A stretch of DNA of 64,000 nucleotides from Hyaloraphidium curvatum (Eukaryota; Monoblepharomycota; Hyaloraphidiomycetes; Hyaloraphidiales; Hyaloraphidiaceae). Position numbers and translations under genes: made by a program. The notes beneath the pieces were generated by a model that was not told where the DNA came from, ran no database searches, and saw only the letters and a list, made by a program, of their open reading frames with translations. Location: the NCBI GenBank assembly GCA_025558095.1, contig JAIVFI010000038.1:452612-516611 (forward strand), written 5' to 3'. Below, piece by piece: positions 1 to 9,632 of the stretch (the stretch's first letter is position 1; each line of letters begins with the position of its first letter).

Positions 1-89
1 GCATGTTCACCAAGGGGGCGCGGTGGAAGAGGATGTACTGGGTCATCGGCGGCGGGAAGAAGGCGGTGGAGGCGTTCAGCGAGATGTGA
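1..89 (+). CDS. SSUH2-like protein, C-terminal end only (gene continues left of the window)
   Basis: The frame whose first in-window Met codon is at base 3 ends in TGA at 87-89. It encodes the last 28 residues of a protein, including GARWKRMYWVIGGGKKAVEA. This is nearly the same as the C-terminus of the complete SSUH2-like gene at 6347-7658 on the other strand (GARWKGMYWVVGGGKAVEA), so it is almost certainly the end of a paralogue. DNA similarity stops about 8 bases past the stop codon, so the two copies are not a very recent duplication that includes their 3' flanks. The rest of the gene, including the zinc-binding CxxCxGxG region, lies outside the window, so I cannot tell whether this copy is intact. 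From 90 to 319 I see nothing that looks like a gene. Confidence 0.55.
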   Translation, partial: MFTKGARWKRMYWVIGGGKKAVEAFSEM

Positions 90-319
90 GCAGCGGGCAT
101 ACTGGCGTCGGAAGGATTAGGCCGGAGGGACTGGATATAGATCGAATCACAATTCCACATCCATGGACGGCGCAGGTGTTGGCATTCCCGTGGCGGCTTG
201 GTCCCGAAGACGAGCAGAGTCCCACGACCGCGGTTGGGGAAGTTTCATCGCCACCGTCGACGGCGACCTTAAAGGGAACGAATAAACTCGAATCCAGGTG
301 TACAATACTCGCAAAGCGC

Positions 320-1653
320 TCAAAGATTCGCGTAGACAGCCTTCTCGTACTCGTGGAGCAGCGGGATCACCTTGACGTCGCAGAACGGGAAAACTTGGCA
401 GGCGATGACGGCTGAGGGGGCATCAGTCATGAGCACCGAAACAAAGTGCGCGCCTGGGCAGAGCTCACCGGCGACGCCGTTCTTGGGATCCGCCCAGAAG
501 AACGAGTTTGCGAGGCCCGCCCACGTGAGCGTGCCGGCCGGCCGCATGCCCTCGGTGTCCTTGGTGCTCACGGCGCACGCCATGGAGTGCCCGATCGCCT
601 CGCCCGGGATGAATTCGGCGACGTTCGAGTACGGGTAGCATGCCTGGAGGGCCTTGACGTGGATGCCCTCGCCGAGGTGGTTCTTCCCGACGTACTCGTC
701 GACCGTCGCCTTTTTCAGGAGCTGTGGCGAGTCCGAGATGAGGTCCGTGAGGAACTTGAGGTAGTCGGCGGGCGTCGAGCGCAAACCGTGGCCGCCGGGT
801 TGGTAGTCCTGGCCCTCTGGCGGCCCAAAGGCAAACGGACCGAGCGCGCCGCCGTCCGCCGGGCGCAGCGAAAAGGCAACAGCGCGCGGGTCGCCCTTGA
901 TGTCAAAGTAGGTGTTGGTCATTCCGAGCTTGTCTGTGAGCAGCCGCAATGTGAGCCGGATGTCGTCGCGAAACCACATCGAGGGCCAACCAAAGATGGA
1001 CTCCTTGAGCGCCACGTCGAGCGTCTTGCCCGTGATCTTCTCGACAATCAGACCGAGAAAGTCTATGCCGATGGCGTATTCCCAGTCTGTCCCCGGCTCG
1101 AACATGAGCGGCGACTTGAACATTGTCTCCTTGAGGTACGCGAAAATGGTCGGCACGCCCAAAGCCTTGTAAGCTTTTCCGTAGTCTGCGTTGAAGAAGT
1201 CGTATGCGAATCCGGCGGAGTGCGCCCCGAGCTGGAGCGGGGTCGGCTGCGACTTGGCCTTGGCCAGCTTGGGCGAGTCGCCGTCCCATCCCTCGATGAT
1301 CCGGAGGTCTGCCATTTCGGGGAAGATGTCCGAGAGCTTGGCGTGCGGGTCCAGCTTGCCCTGCTCGACGAGCTGGATGGCCGCGACGGACGTGATCATC
1401 CTGGGGAGCGGCGGCGGCCAGGATTCGGCCGGAGACCTCTGCAGAGCCGAGGCACGACCCACTTTGTCATGCTGGCAATCCAGAATGTGGGATTTTCGGG
1501 CGCCGGACCCGCGATGCCATCGTAGACAAGTTTGCCGTTGACGGCCACGGCCGCCGCAATGGTCGGGGCCGCGCCGTCCGCGACGCCCTTGGCGAGCAGC
1601 GCATCGAGCGCAGCCGCGAGTTTCGGGTGCGATGCGGTTGATTTGGCGGACAT
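320..1653 (-). CDS. Serine beta-lactamase-fold hydrolase (class C / EstB / LovD-like)
   Basis: Three exons: 1463-1653, 991-1400 and 320-933, giving 404 aa. The intron at 1401-1462 restores the active-site helix, FWIASMTK followed by MITSVAAIQL; this is the S-x-x-K motif, with nucleophile Ser61 and Lys64. The intron at 934-990 is 57 bp, a multiple of three with no stop, so it could be read through by mistake; removing it gives the usual family string ESIFDKLGMTNTYF. The catalytic Tyr is in EPGTDWEYAIGID (about Tyr172), and a C-terminal TLTWAGLANSFF segment occupies the place of the family's HxG-type motif. In fungi such proteins are usually esterases or transesterases, not antibiotic-resistance enzymes. 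There is no clear signal peptide, so it is probably cytosolic. The substrate cannot be predicted. Confidence 0.85.
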
Positions 1654-1957
1654 CGTCGCCCTTCAGGAGAGTTTCGAAATGCGCAATCGGGCTGAGGCAC
1701 CGAACCCGATGATTGCGATGCGAAGCACGTCCCCCGTTTACAGGGGCGGCCTTTCTGAATCGCCTGCGGCCGCTCCCGCCACCTTCGTCAGCTCCCGTGT
1801 CTGCCCCTCTATCCCACGCTGGAGGCTGATTCTGGGCTGTGGACCTTTGCCTCACTTCCGGCAAATACTACGCGGTGTCGTGATCGCGGAACTGTCTCCC
1901 GCGTTCACACCGTCCCGTCTGCGAGCCGTCTTGCCGCCGCCCGCCTCATCTGAAGCG

Positions 1958-2575
1958 ATGGCCGCCTCCCGCGCCGACCAGATCGCGTCGCACCTCGGCG
2001 CATCGCCCCTCAAATCGCGCCTCCTGTTCCGCATGTCCCTCAAAACCGGCGCGGTGCCGACCACCGCCGTCGGGAAGAACCCCAACGGCACGCGGTTCAT
2101 CGCCACCGTCGACGGCGGGACCGTCGAAGGCCTGGTGAACGGCAAGGTCGTCGGGCCGGCGGCGGACTGGGTGCTCGTGCGCGGAGACGGGAGCAACGGC
2201 ATCGACGTGCGCCTGACGTGGGGCCCTGTGCGGCGCGATGGGACCGCGATTGACGGAGGCATGCCGGCAGGATCGTGACGGAGGACAACGAGGCGATCTA
2301 CATGACGTACACGGGGGTGCTGGTCGGGAAGAAGGCGCACGCGGAACTGGTCGCCAAGGGCGCGCTGGAGGACGCGGAGCCGGTGCGGACGGCGGTCAGG
2401 TTCGAGACGGCTTCGGAAAAGTACGCAGATGCGGGAGGTGGTGATTGTGGGGCTGATTCGGTGCGGCAGGCACGCGTTTCTGAACACCACTGTGGCCGTG
2501 GGCCGCGGCAAGACGGTGCCCGGCGGGGTCATCTACGAGGTGGGCAAGACGGACGCTGTCTTGGAAACTAGCTGA
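1958..2575 (+). CDS. DUF3237 family protein (small beta-barrel)
   Basis: Three exons: 1958-2217, 2271-2420 and 2470-2575, giving 171 aa. Splicing yields a continuous DUF3237-like protein: GKNPNGTRFIATVDGGTVEG, then VGPAADWVLVRGDGSNGIDV, then the joined segment VRLTIVTEDNEAIYMTYTG, then VRFETASEKHAFLNTTVAVG, ending with PGGVIYEVGK. These match the family's pattern of a Gly-rich loop, GADW, an R-T-P-x-F-E-T-like strand and a final Y-E-V. The family is common in fungi and bacteria, has no established reaction, and is often found near oxidoreductases or hydrolases. It is divergently transcribed from the beta-lactamase-like gene with about 300 bp between the start codons, so the two may share a control region (inference). 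Confidence 0.85.
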
Positions 2576-2808
2576 CATGCGCCTTCCTCCGGCAGGTCTT
2601 CGGGATTCTATGACACCTCCTCGCGCGCTTAGGACGACCGACGTGACGAGTGTGGATGAAGGTGGATCAAGGGGCGAAAGGGCAAACGTGACGCAGGTGA
2701 GGAGCAACAGGGAGACTGTGCAGTAGGATCCCGACCACTTACGCGGGCAACACCCGCGCTCTATCAAAGTCTCCGCCGTCCCGCCCGCCATCCCTCCCAC
2801 CCGGCCCC

Positions 2809-3633
2809 TCAAAGCCTCGCCCCCTCCCCCCCGTGCCCCACCGCGCGCCCGTAAAACAGCCTCTGCGTGAGCTCCGACAGCCGCATGTCCGGCCTGTCCC
2901 CGTACGTCAGCACGGCGTTGATCCGCGTCCTTTGCCCCTCCACTTTCGTGACGCGGTGCAGCGCGCGGTGCCCGCGGAACAGGGCGAGGGTGCCGGGCCC
3001 CGTGGAGATGCGCACGCGGCCTTCGGGGTGGCCCTCGATCGCGCGGCGCACGCCGTCGAAGTTGGGGCGGTCGTCGGTCCGCAGCGCGGGGAAGTAGTCA
3101 AAGTCCCCGCCGCTCTCGGGCTCCTGCAGCATCAGCGTCACGGAAAACTCCGAGTTGTCAAAGTGCCAGCCCAGCTCCTGGCCCGGGCGGAACGACGCGA
3201 TCTCGCAGCAGTCCAGCGGGTCGGCCGACCTGTACAGCGGCGAGATGCCCAGCGCGGCGCCGACAAAGGCCGTCATGGCGTCGTTCTGGTACAGCTGCTT
3301 CAGGGGGGATCCGGCGGGGATGCGGTCCCACGCCAGCGCCCTCTTTGCCGATCGCACGGTGCGCCTTAAAGGGTGGCCTTCGTCCAGGGAGGCGTCGGGC
3401 TCCGTGAAATAGACCGTGTGGGTGCTCTCGCTGGCCCACTCCTTGTCGGTCGTCTCGGCGGCCAGCGCGAGGATTTCGGCGACGGCGTCGGGGCGCACGA
3501 AGCCGTGCAGCTGGCAGATGCCGGTGCTTTCCAGGGCGGCGCGGCACGAGGCGACGAAGGCGGCGCCGCGGGGGGAGCGCAGGTCGTCGATGGGGAACCT
3601 TTCCAGGTCGACGATGGAGCCGAGCGGGGCCAT
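2809..3633 (-). CDS. 2-oxoglutarate/Fe(II)-dependent dioxygenase
   Basis: Single exon, 274 aa. The double-stranded beta-helix core is visible: His157 and Asp159 in GQELGWHFDNSEFSVTL, the distal His226 in GHRALHRVTKV, and the 2-oxoglutarate-binding Arg235 in RTRINAVLTY. Together these complete the HxD...H iron site and the R-x-S-like position. An N-terminal region of about 140 residues precedes the core. The start at 3633 begins MAPLGSIVDLERFP, after which the protein-like signal is continuous; upstream sequence in the same frame looks non-coding. Family members hydroxylate or halogenate free amino acids and small molecules; the substrate here is unknown. The stretch 3634-4034 up to the HtrA stop has no convincing gene and presumably holds this gene's promoter. 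Confidence 0.85.
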   Translation of the reverse strand: MAPLGSIVDLERFPIDDLRSPRGAAFVASCRAALESTGICQLHGFVRPDAVAEILALAAETTDKEWASESTHTVYFTEPDASLDEGHPLRRTVRSAKRALAWDRIPAGSPLKQLYQNDAMTAFVGAALGISPLYRSADPLDCCEIASFRPGQELGWHFDNSEFSVTLMLQEPESGGDFDYFPALRTDDRPNFDGVRRAIEGHPEGRVRISTGPGTLALFRGHRALHRVTKVEGQRTRINAVLTYGDRPDMRLSELTQRLFYGRAVGHGGEGARL

Positions 3634-4034
3634 GCCGCGCACGCAACCGTGACCGCTGCTGAACAAAGGTGATGAAGGCAGCAGAGGGCGGGCCGGCGCT
3701 GCGGGCTCCGTGCGATATGAGCAATGTGGCGGCGGGGGCAAGTCGGCGGCGAGGCGGACGCTCCAAAACATACACGTACCGGGTCCCTCGGGTCTTCTTC
3801 GGACCAGCCGCCGTCGGATTGCCAAAGAATGATGTTGCGCTGATGGAAACTGTGTTTCTGGATCGGCGGTGATCGAGAGCCAGACCAAGCCGGGGAGGAG
3901 GATCAAGCCGGTGCGCAAGCTCAAGGCGACGGCCGCGGCGCCGCACAAGCTGTGAAGCGGACGTAGCCTGCGCTTCGGATCGGCTGCTTCCGGCAGAATC
4001 GATTTCGGAACCAGATGGCGGATGGAGCGGGCCG

Positions 4035-5687
4035 CTACTCGTCCGACGCCAAGAACCTTACCCTGGCCTCCCTCTCCCTCGCCGACCCGCTCGCCAGCTC
4101 CACCGGCTCCACCGCGATCCTCTCCTCCGCCCTCTTCCCGTCCCTGAGCCTCAGCACGTCCACCTCGACCCTGCTGAACACCCTGGTCCCCGGGGGCCGC
4201 ATGGCCGCCCGCCCGCAGACGGGGGAGAAGGCGTACACGCGGTCGTACATCTCCTTGCCGCTGCCCACCGGCTCGCCGGCCACGCGGACGATCAGGTCGC
4301 CCTCGCGCAGGCCGGCGCGGGCGGCGGGGCCGGCGGGGTCGAGCGACATGACGAGGAGGCCGCCGAGGGTGCCGTTCCACCCCTCGTACCGCTCGGGGAG
4401 CGAGGCGAGGAGGAGGTCGTCCAGGGTGCGGAGGCCCAGGTAGGGCCGCGGGGGAGGGGGGAGCGTGGCGGGGTCCGTGGGCTGCGTGGGGTGGCCCAGG
4501 ATCATGCTTCGGACGAGGCAGCGCACGGTGGCGTCGGCACGGATGGCAAAGGTCGCGAGGTCGTTGCCCCCCGCCGAGGCGGCGACGGGGTCGAAGGAGG
4601 TGGTGGTGATCCCCAGCACGTGCCCCGTGCGGAGGCTGAGCAGCGGGCCGCCCGAGTTGCCCTTGCGGACCTGCGCGTCCGTTTGGAGGAAGTCGATCCC
4701 GGGGTCGGACTTGCCCAGCACGGCAGAGGGGCGGGGGTAGCTCCCCAAGATGCCCGAGGTGACCGAGTAGGCGAGGCCTTTGGGGTTGCCGATGGTGCAG
4801 ACCTGCGTGCCCGGCTCGATCTCCTCGTCCTCCTCGACCGCGCGCGTGGGGGGAAGCGGGGCGAAATGCAGGGGGACGAATTTCGCCGGCGGGTGGTCCG
4901 AGAGCTCCGAGATCTCGGCGGTGACCTTGAGCACGGCCAAATCGGAGAGCGAGTCGTAGCCCACGACGTCGGCGGCGTACTTGCGGCCCTTGCTGTCCTG
5001 CACCGTGATCCTGCGCGGCGCGTTGCGGTCCAGCCCGTGGGTGGCCTCGCGGGCCGAATGGCAGTCGGGCGAGAGCACGTGGGCGTTGGTGAGGATGTGG
5101 CCGTGGGTGGAGATGACGAACCCCGTGCCGGTGCCGTGCTGCGCACGGTCGAGCGAGCCTGGGCGGGCCATGGAGGCGGGGCCGACGCGGGGCGCCTTGG
5201 GGGGGAGCGGCAGCTCGACGTGGATGAGGAATGTCGACTGCAGCGAGCGGGCGATGTTGTGCGGGTGGTGGTGGCCGTCGCCGGGAGGGGCGTCGGCGAA
5301 CAGGCCGGGCGAGAACTCGAGGGGCGTGCCGGGGGCGACTGCCGGCACCATGCCGTTCCCGAGGGGTGCCGAAGTGCCAATATCGGAATTCAGGTCCATA
5401 ATCGGGTCCGCCCCCTTGGGGGGTTTAGAGTCCGTGGTCGAACCAAGGAACGACAGCCGGCCGCCGCCCATTCCCATCCCGGGCGCCGCCACCCGCCGCA
5501 GCGCCGCGAAGCCGTCTCTCAGCGTCGCGTACGCGCGGTCCTTTGCCTCCTCGACGCGCAGTCGCCGCCACTCGTCGTCGTCGCGCGGCGAGAGCGCAAA
5601 CACCGCGGCCGCCGCGGCGCCCGCAAACGCGGCCGCGGGGGGCCGCCGCGCCCCGCGCAGGGCGAGCGGCACCGCACGGCGCGCCAT
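4035..5687 (-). CDS. HtrA/DegP-type serine protease with PDZ domain, probably organellar
   Basis: Single exon, 550 aa. The chymotrypsin-like triad is clear: His203 in ILTNAHVLSP, Asp249 in DSLSDLAVLKV, and Ser345 in RKGNSGGPLLS. The segment TGTGFVISTHGHILTNAHV is the classic HtrA start of the protease domain. A PDZ domain follows at about 430-520 (GGLLVMSLDPAGPAARAGLR, then EGDLIVRVAG) and carries a 15-20 residue insertion. The first 35 residues are rich in Arg and Ala with no acidic residue (MARRAVPLALRGARRPPAAA), as in a mitochondrial targeting peptide followed by a hydrophobic anchor, which suggests an HtrA2/Omi-like mitochondrial quality-control protease (inference). The start codon was chosen because the in-frame sequence upstream lacks protein character. 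Confidence 0.88.
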   Translation of the reverse strand: MARRAVPLALRGARRPPAAAFAGAAAAAVFALSPRDDDEWRRLRVEEAKDRAYATLRDGFAALRRVAAPGMGMGGGRLSFLGSTTDSKPPKGADPIMDLNSDIGTSAPLGNGMVPAVAPGTPLEFSPGLFADAPPGDGHHHPHNIARSLQSTFLIHVELPLPPKAPRVGPASMARPGSLDRAQHGTGTGFVISTHGHILTNAHVLSPDCHSAREATHGLDRNAPRRITVQDSKGRKYAADVVGYDSLSDLAVLKVTAEISELSDHPPAKFVPLHFAPLPPTRAVEEDEEIEPGTQVCTIGNPKGLAYSVTSGILGSYPRPSAVLGKSDPGIDFLQTDAQVRKGNSGGPLLSLRTGHVLGITTTSFDPVAASAGGNDLATFAIRADATVRCLVRSMILGHPTQPTDPATLPPPPRPYLGLRTLDDLLLASLPERYEGWNGTLGGLLVMSLDPAGPAARAGLREGDLIVRVAGEPVGSGKEMYDRVYAFSPVCGRAAMRPPGTRVFSRVEVDVLRLRDGKRAEERIAVEPVELASGSAREREARVRFLASDE

Positions 5688-6346
5688 ATTGCCCGGAAGG
5701 AGGCGGCACAGGGGAACGGACGCGTGACTGACGTGTTGGAGTGGCGGTGGCGATGACGGCGAGGGACCCACGGGCCACGATGACTCAACTTATCAACTTG
5801 CCCCGCAATCAGTGAAGACGAGGAACGATATATGAAACTCACTCAAAGACATCAAAGACAACGACATCCGACGAGCCTGCGCGCGGGGTTTCGAACAACC
5901 TAGGCGTCCAGCTTGACCTCGAGGACCAGCACCTCGGGAACGACTGGGGCCTCCTGCCCGAAACCGCCCCCGGGTCGTCCGCAGGAGCTCCCGCGCTCCC
6001 CTCCGGTGCCACTTCCAGCCCGCGTTCGAGCTCCTTGAGGGACATGTCCGGGTAGGCAGAGGCAGAAGGGGGCTTGGACGAGGGGACTGTCCTCCTTCGC
6101 TTCGCTCCGTCGTCGGCCCCTCGTGGCCGGTTAGACCGTAGGTCCTTATGAAGTCTTCCTGCGCGAACTCCCTGGGTTCTCGTCCCTATCTCCTGTCTCC
6201 TGTTGCCGGAAGGGGGGAGTGGGAGTTCCCCCCCCAAGGCTCCCAACCCGAGGGTCTCGCCGATCGTCCGGACAATCCGATCGTGAAGGACACATTCGGC
6301 CGCCACCGCTGGAGTGACCGAGTCCACGGCTTTGGTTGCGCGCTGC
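5688..6346 (-). other. Intergenic stretch with possible remains of a small minus-strand gene
   Basis: No confident gene. On the minus strand two frames carry protein-like phrases that I could not join: MSLKELERGLEVAPEGSAGA near 6040, and a C-terminus GQEAPVVPEVLVLEVKLDA followed by TAG near 5900. They may be exons of a short hypothetical gene or a decayed remnant. The sequence also holds the promoter of the HtrA gene and the 3' flank of the SSUH2-like gene. Confidence 0.25.
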
Positions 6347-7658
6347 TCACATCTCGCTGAACGCCTCCACCGCCTTCCCCCCGCCCACGACCCAGTACAT
6401 CCCCTTCCACCGCGCCCCCTTGGTGAACATCCCGTCCTCCGCTCCGCGCCCCTTGATTGCGTCCGCCCTGACCGCGAGCGCCGCGCGGACCGAGGTGCGC
6501 ACCGAGACGACCTTGGTGCCGACCTTCCATTGCTCGCCGGGGGGGAGCGAGGGCTCGGCGTGGGCGGAGGCGCGGAGATCAGAGAGGAGCGAGTCGGTGC
6601 TTGGGGGGAGGTCGCAGCGGAGGGGGGTGAAGCCGGGGATCTGCGAGGGAGGGGGCGAGTGAGATAACGGCGGAATAGAGGAGAGGCGAGATGGAGCACA
6701 CCGGATTGCGAAAGCTGTCGACGAGCACGTCGAACACGGGCTTGCCGCCGGAGGGGAGCAGCTCTTTGAGTAGGTCGCCCTTCAGCTGCCCCTTGAGCCT
6801 GTTCTGCGCCGCCGGGGTGGGCGCCGGTACCGTCCCCGCGGCCACCTCTGCCGACAGGTCCGCCGGGTCGAGTTTGGAACCGGAGGTGTCGACGGCGTCC
6901 AGGCCCGTGTACATGCACAGCTCCCACCCGACCTCGACGACCCCGTAGGCCACCGTAAACAGGCTGCCCCTACACCGCGGGCAGACGACGCTCCCAGAGT
7001 TGCCGCACGGTTCGCAGGAAACCACGCCCGTGCCGGTGCAGTTGTAGCACATGTTGGTGTAGGAATGCCGGTGCCGGTGGTGCGTCACGTATCCGGAGCC
7101 CCAGCAGACCTCGCACTCCCGCCTGCCGGCCCCGTTACACGTCGAGCAGGCCACCCTCCCCGCCTGGCCGCATCCGGCGCACCGCATCTGCCGCTCCGTC
7201 TGCGGCATGCGGACCCGCACCTGGCCCGTTCTGTTGGTATCGGAGAGAGCGGGCTGCTGCACCGGCATGCTCCACACGGGAGGAGGCTGCGCCGGCGGCA
7301 CGGGGTACCCGTTCCATGGTTCTTCCTGAGCGACCACATTGCGCTTCTCGCGGACGGCGGCCACGCGGCAGGCCAGCAAGACGACCGGCGGCCGCAGCTC
7401 GATGCCGTAGCGGCCGAATCGCGCGCCCGTGTTCTGGAAAATGTCCTTCATCGAGTGCTCCTCCTTGAACTCGGCAATCAGGAGCGATTTGAGCTCCTCC
7501 GAGTCGGGGTCCGAGGGCGGCGTCGGCAGCGCGAGGGCGGCCAGCCAATCTGACCGGAGCGGGGCAGACTCGTAGGTAGGAGGAGGCCCCTCGGGGGCCA
7601 CCACGTCGCCCGGTGGCGGCGCATACGGGTCGTACGCTGGCGATGGAGGTGCCGACAT
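6347..7658 (-). CDS. SSUH2-like protein with DnaJ-type CxxCxGxG zinc-binding repeats
   Basis: Two exons: 6702-7658 and 6347-6640, joined across a 61-bp intron in phase 0, giving 416 aa. The N-terminal 40 residues are Pro-rich. A conserved block (EEHSMKDIFQNTGARFGRYG) is followed by Cys pairs CAGCGQAG, CSTCNGAG, CEVCWGSG, CYNCTGTG, CEPCGNSG and CPRCRGS, at about residues 155-225. This is the DnaJ-type Cys-rich pattern found in SSUH2 (SSU-2 homologue) proteins, whose biochemical role is poorly defined. No J domain is present. The last exon ends GARWKGMYWVVGGGKAVEA and matches the partial gene at the left edge of the window, so the family is duplicated locally in opposite orientation about 6 kb apart. 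I identify the family from motif order, not from a search. Confidence 0.75.
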
Positions 7659-7741
7659 GTCGAGGCGAAGGAGGAGTGGACCCCGCCGGCTGCGGCAAAC
7701 CCCTTGCTCTCAGACCTACTCGAACCGCTGACGAGGCATGA

Positions 7742-9148
7742 ATGCCCGACGGGCCGGGCGATAACGGGGACGATGGCGGGGATGATCCTTTACCGAGGAG
7801 CGAGGGCGATTCGCGTGCCGGTCTGGCGGCGGAGGGCGCCGGCGTGCTCGGGTCTTCTCCGTCGCCGGGACCACCGAATCGCCAGAGGACGCCCGCTGCG
7901 CCAGACTCGGAAAATGACATCGGGTCCAACTTTTCTGAAATTGGGACGCGGGGAGGACAGCCTGGCGGCGGCGAGTTTAGGCACCGGCCTGCTCCCGCCG
8001 ACGGGGAGAACGTCAGGGCCGCCAACGGATTCGCGATCCCGCCTCGGACGGCGTCACTTCCCTCCGCAAACCGAACCAAAGCGCGCAGGGAGGCGGGGAA
8101 TCGCCCGTCATTGCTTCCTCTGGGCCTCTTGCTAGCGATTCTCCTCCATCTTTCTTTGCTTCCGCGGTCTTCACCGCCCCCGCCGGCGACAGGCACGTCG
8201 TGCTTCCTCGCCGCACTGCCCCGCCCCCTCCGCATCGTCGACGTTCCCCTTCCCGGACCGCAGGGTGGGATATTGACCTACCCACTTGCCCTGCACCCCC
8301 CAGGCAACGACATCTACCTCTCCGACCCCCTGTTCGACGCGCTCATCGCGGACCGCCCGCACCCCTTCCGCGACCTGCACCTCCGCTTCGTCGCCGCGGC
8401 AGCCCGCGCAACGGATCGGTATGGCCACCCTTCCGCAGCATCGGCTGTCGACGTCGGCGCGCACCTGGGGATCCACGCGGTGACGCTCCGCGCGCTGGGC
8501 TTCCGCGTGCTCGCCGCCGAGCCGCACCCGGCCTCGCACAGGTTATTGGAGTGCAACGGCGCGTTCAGACCTCCTCTGGGTGCCGGCAACCTCACCCTTC
8601 TCCGCGCCGCGGTCACCTCGCACCCGCCACCCGCCCCGGGCACGTTACACCTCTCCACGCCGTACCCCTCCAACATCGGGCACTCCCTTCTCGTCCCCTC
8701 CCCCGACCCCACTTCCACCCCCGTCGCCCTGACCTCGCTGGACGAACTCTCTCGGCTGCTCCCTGCCCTGCCGTGGCTCCTCAAGGTCTCTGCCGAAGGC
8801 CACGAGCCCGCGATCCTCTCGCGCACCTCCGTGCTGCGCTCCCCCGCCACCCGCCCGCGTTACATCGCAGTCCACATGGACGCCCCCTCCATGCTCCGCG
8901 ACGCCGGACGCGGGGGGGCGGAGCCCGAGTCCCTCTTCGCTGCGTTGTTCGGCAACGGGTACCGCCTCTTTGCCCGGCTCCCCGGCGGGATGGACAGGGT
9001 GGACAAGGCGCATGCGGCTCACGGGGTGCTGAAGGGGGATAGGGAGGTGGTGCTCGGCGGGGCGGACCTGCGGGGGGTTGTAAGGGAGGGAGGGTGGTTG
9101 TGGGCGGTGCACGGGGACGAGATCGGGGGCAGCCAGGGGGAGGAGTGA
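7742..9148 (+). CDS. Membrane-anchored FkbM-type SAM-dependent methyltransferase
   Basis: Single exon, 468 aa. Residues 1-120 are a low-complexity cytosolic region, followed by one hydrophobic segment at about 123-139 (LLPLGLLLAILLHLSLLP) and a lumenal catalytic domain, so it is probably a type II Golgi/ER protein. The SAM-binding motif I is SAVDVGAHLGIHAVTLRALG, followed by RVLAAEPHPASHRLLECN. The segment PWLLKVSAEGHEPAILSRTS is the FkbM-family hallmark (usually K-I-D-x-E-G-x-E). FkbM-type enzymes methylate hydroxyls of sugars, lipids or polyketides. A later Met could be the true start, because the N-terminal 100 residues are compositionally weak. The gene is divergent from the SSUH2-like gene with only 83 bp between start codons. 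Confidence 0.75.
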   Translation: MPDGPGDNGDDGGDDPLPRSEGDSRAGLAAEGAGVLGSSPSPGPPNRQRTPAAPDSENDIGSNFSEIGTRGGQPGGGEFRHRPAPADGENVRAANGFAIPPRTASLPSANRTKARREAGNRPSLLPLGLLLAILLHLSLLPRSSPPPPATGTSCFLAALPRPLRIVDVPLPGPQGGILTYPLALHPPGNDIYLSDPLFDALIADRPHPFRDLHLRFVAAAARATDRYGHPSAASAVDVGAHLGIHAVTLRALGFRVLAAEPHPASHRLLECNGAFRPPLGAGNLTLLRAAVTSHPPPAPGTLHLSTPYPSNIGHSLLVPSPDPTSTPVALTSLDELSRLLPALPWLLKVSAEGHEPAILSRTSVLRSPATRPRYIAVHMDAPSMLRDAGRGGAEPESLFAALFGNGYRLFARLPGGMDRVDKAHAAHGVLKGDREVVLGGADLRGVVREGGWLWAVHGDEIGGSQGEE

Positions 9149-9632
9149 ATCGAATCGGGCTGCGGATTTTGCTGCACTGCTGATAGTGTGTCATGCGCGT
9201 CGTCGCCATCTGACTTGTGGTCGCCGTGAAGGTCCCTGCGCATCGAGCAGCTGGAGATCGATCACCGAGAGGGACGGACAGCGCGGCAAGGTTCGTCGAG
9301 ACAGGAAGAGCGGAGGAGGCTGCTGGACTGCTTGAAGGTGCTGATGGCAGCGGAGCACGTCGAGCTGTCGACGCGGAACCTCGGGGCACTGCTGCGGTGG
9401 GGGAGGGAGAACCTGCCGGAGACTGGAACGTGCAGTAGGACCTGGAGTGTTGGCGATGCGCTCGAATCTCCCATTGTCTGTTGGCTGATCTATACACGGC
9501 AAGCCGATCAGGTGCAGCACTTGCGCCAGCTGCATACGCGGACCACCACCGGTTCCGTGCAGCACGAACGGCTCTACTAACTTCCGATCCTGCGTACCTC
9601 CCCAACCCCCCATCCCCGGTCCCGGTCCCCAA
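9149..9632. other. Intergenic region, no confident gene
   Basis: Between the FkbM-type gene and the stop of the LRR-SH3 gene. A short plus-strand stretch at about 9310-9440 reads like protein (LMAAEHVELSTRNLGALLRW), but it has no start, no splice partner and an early end. It may be a remnant, or chance in GC-rich DNA. Confidence 0.3.

Noticed and set aside
320-1653. Antibiotic-resistance beta-lactamase
   Set aside because: The SxxK/Tyr fold is shared by esterases and transesterases; an intron-containing fungal gene without a signal peptide gives no support for resistance.
9310-9440. Protein-like stretch (LMAAEHVELSTRNLGALLRW) after the FkbM-type gene
   Set aside because: Too short, with no start and no credible exon partner. 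Possibly a remnant, but chance cannot be excluded.
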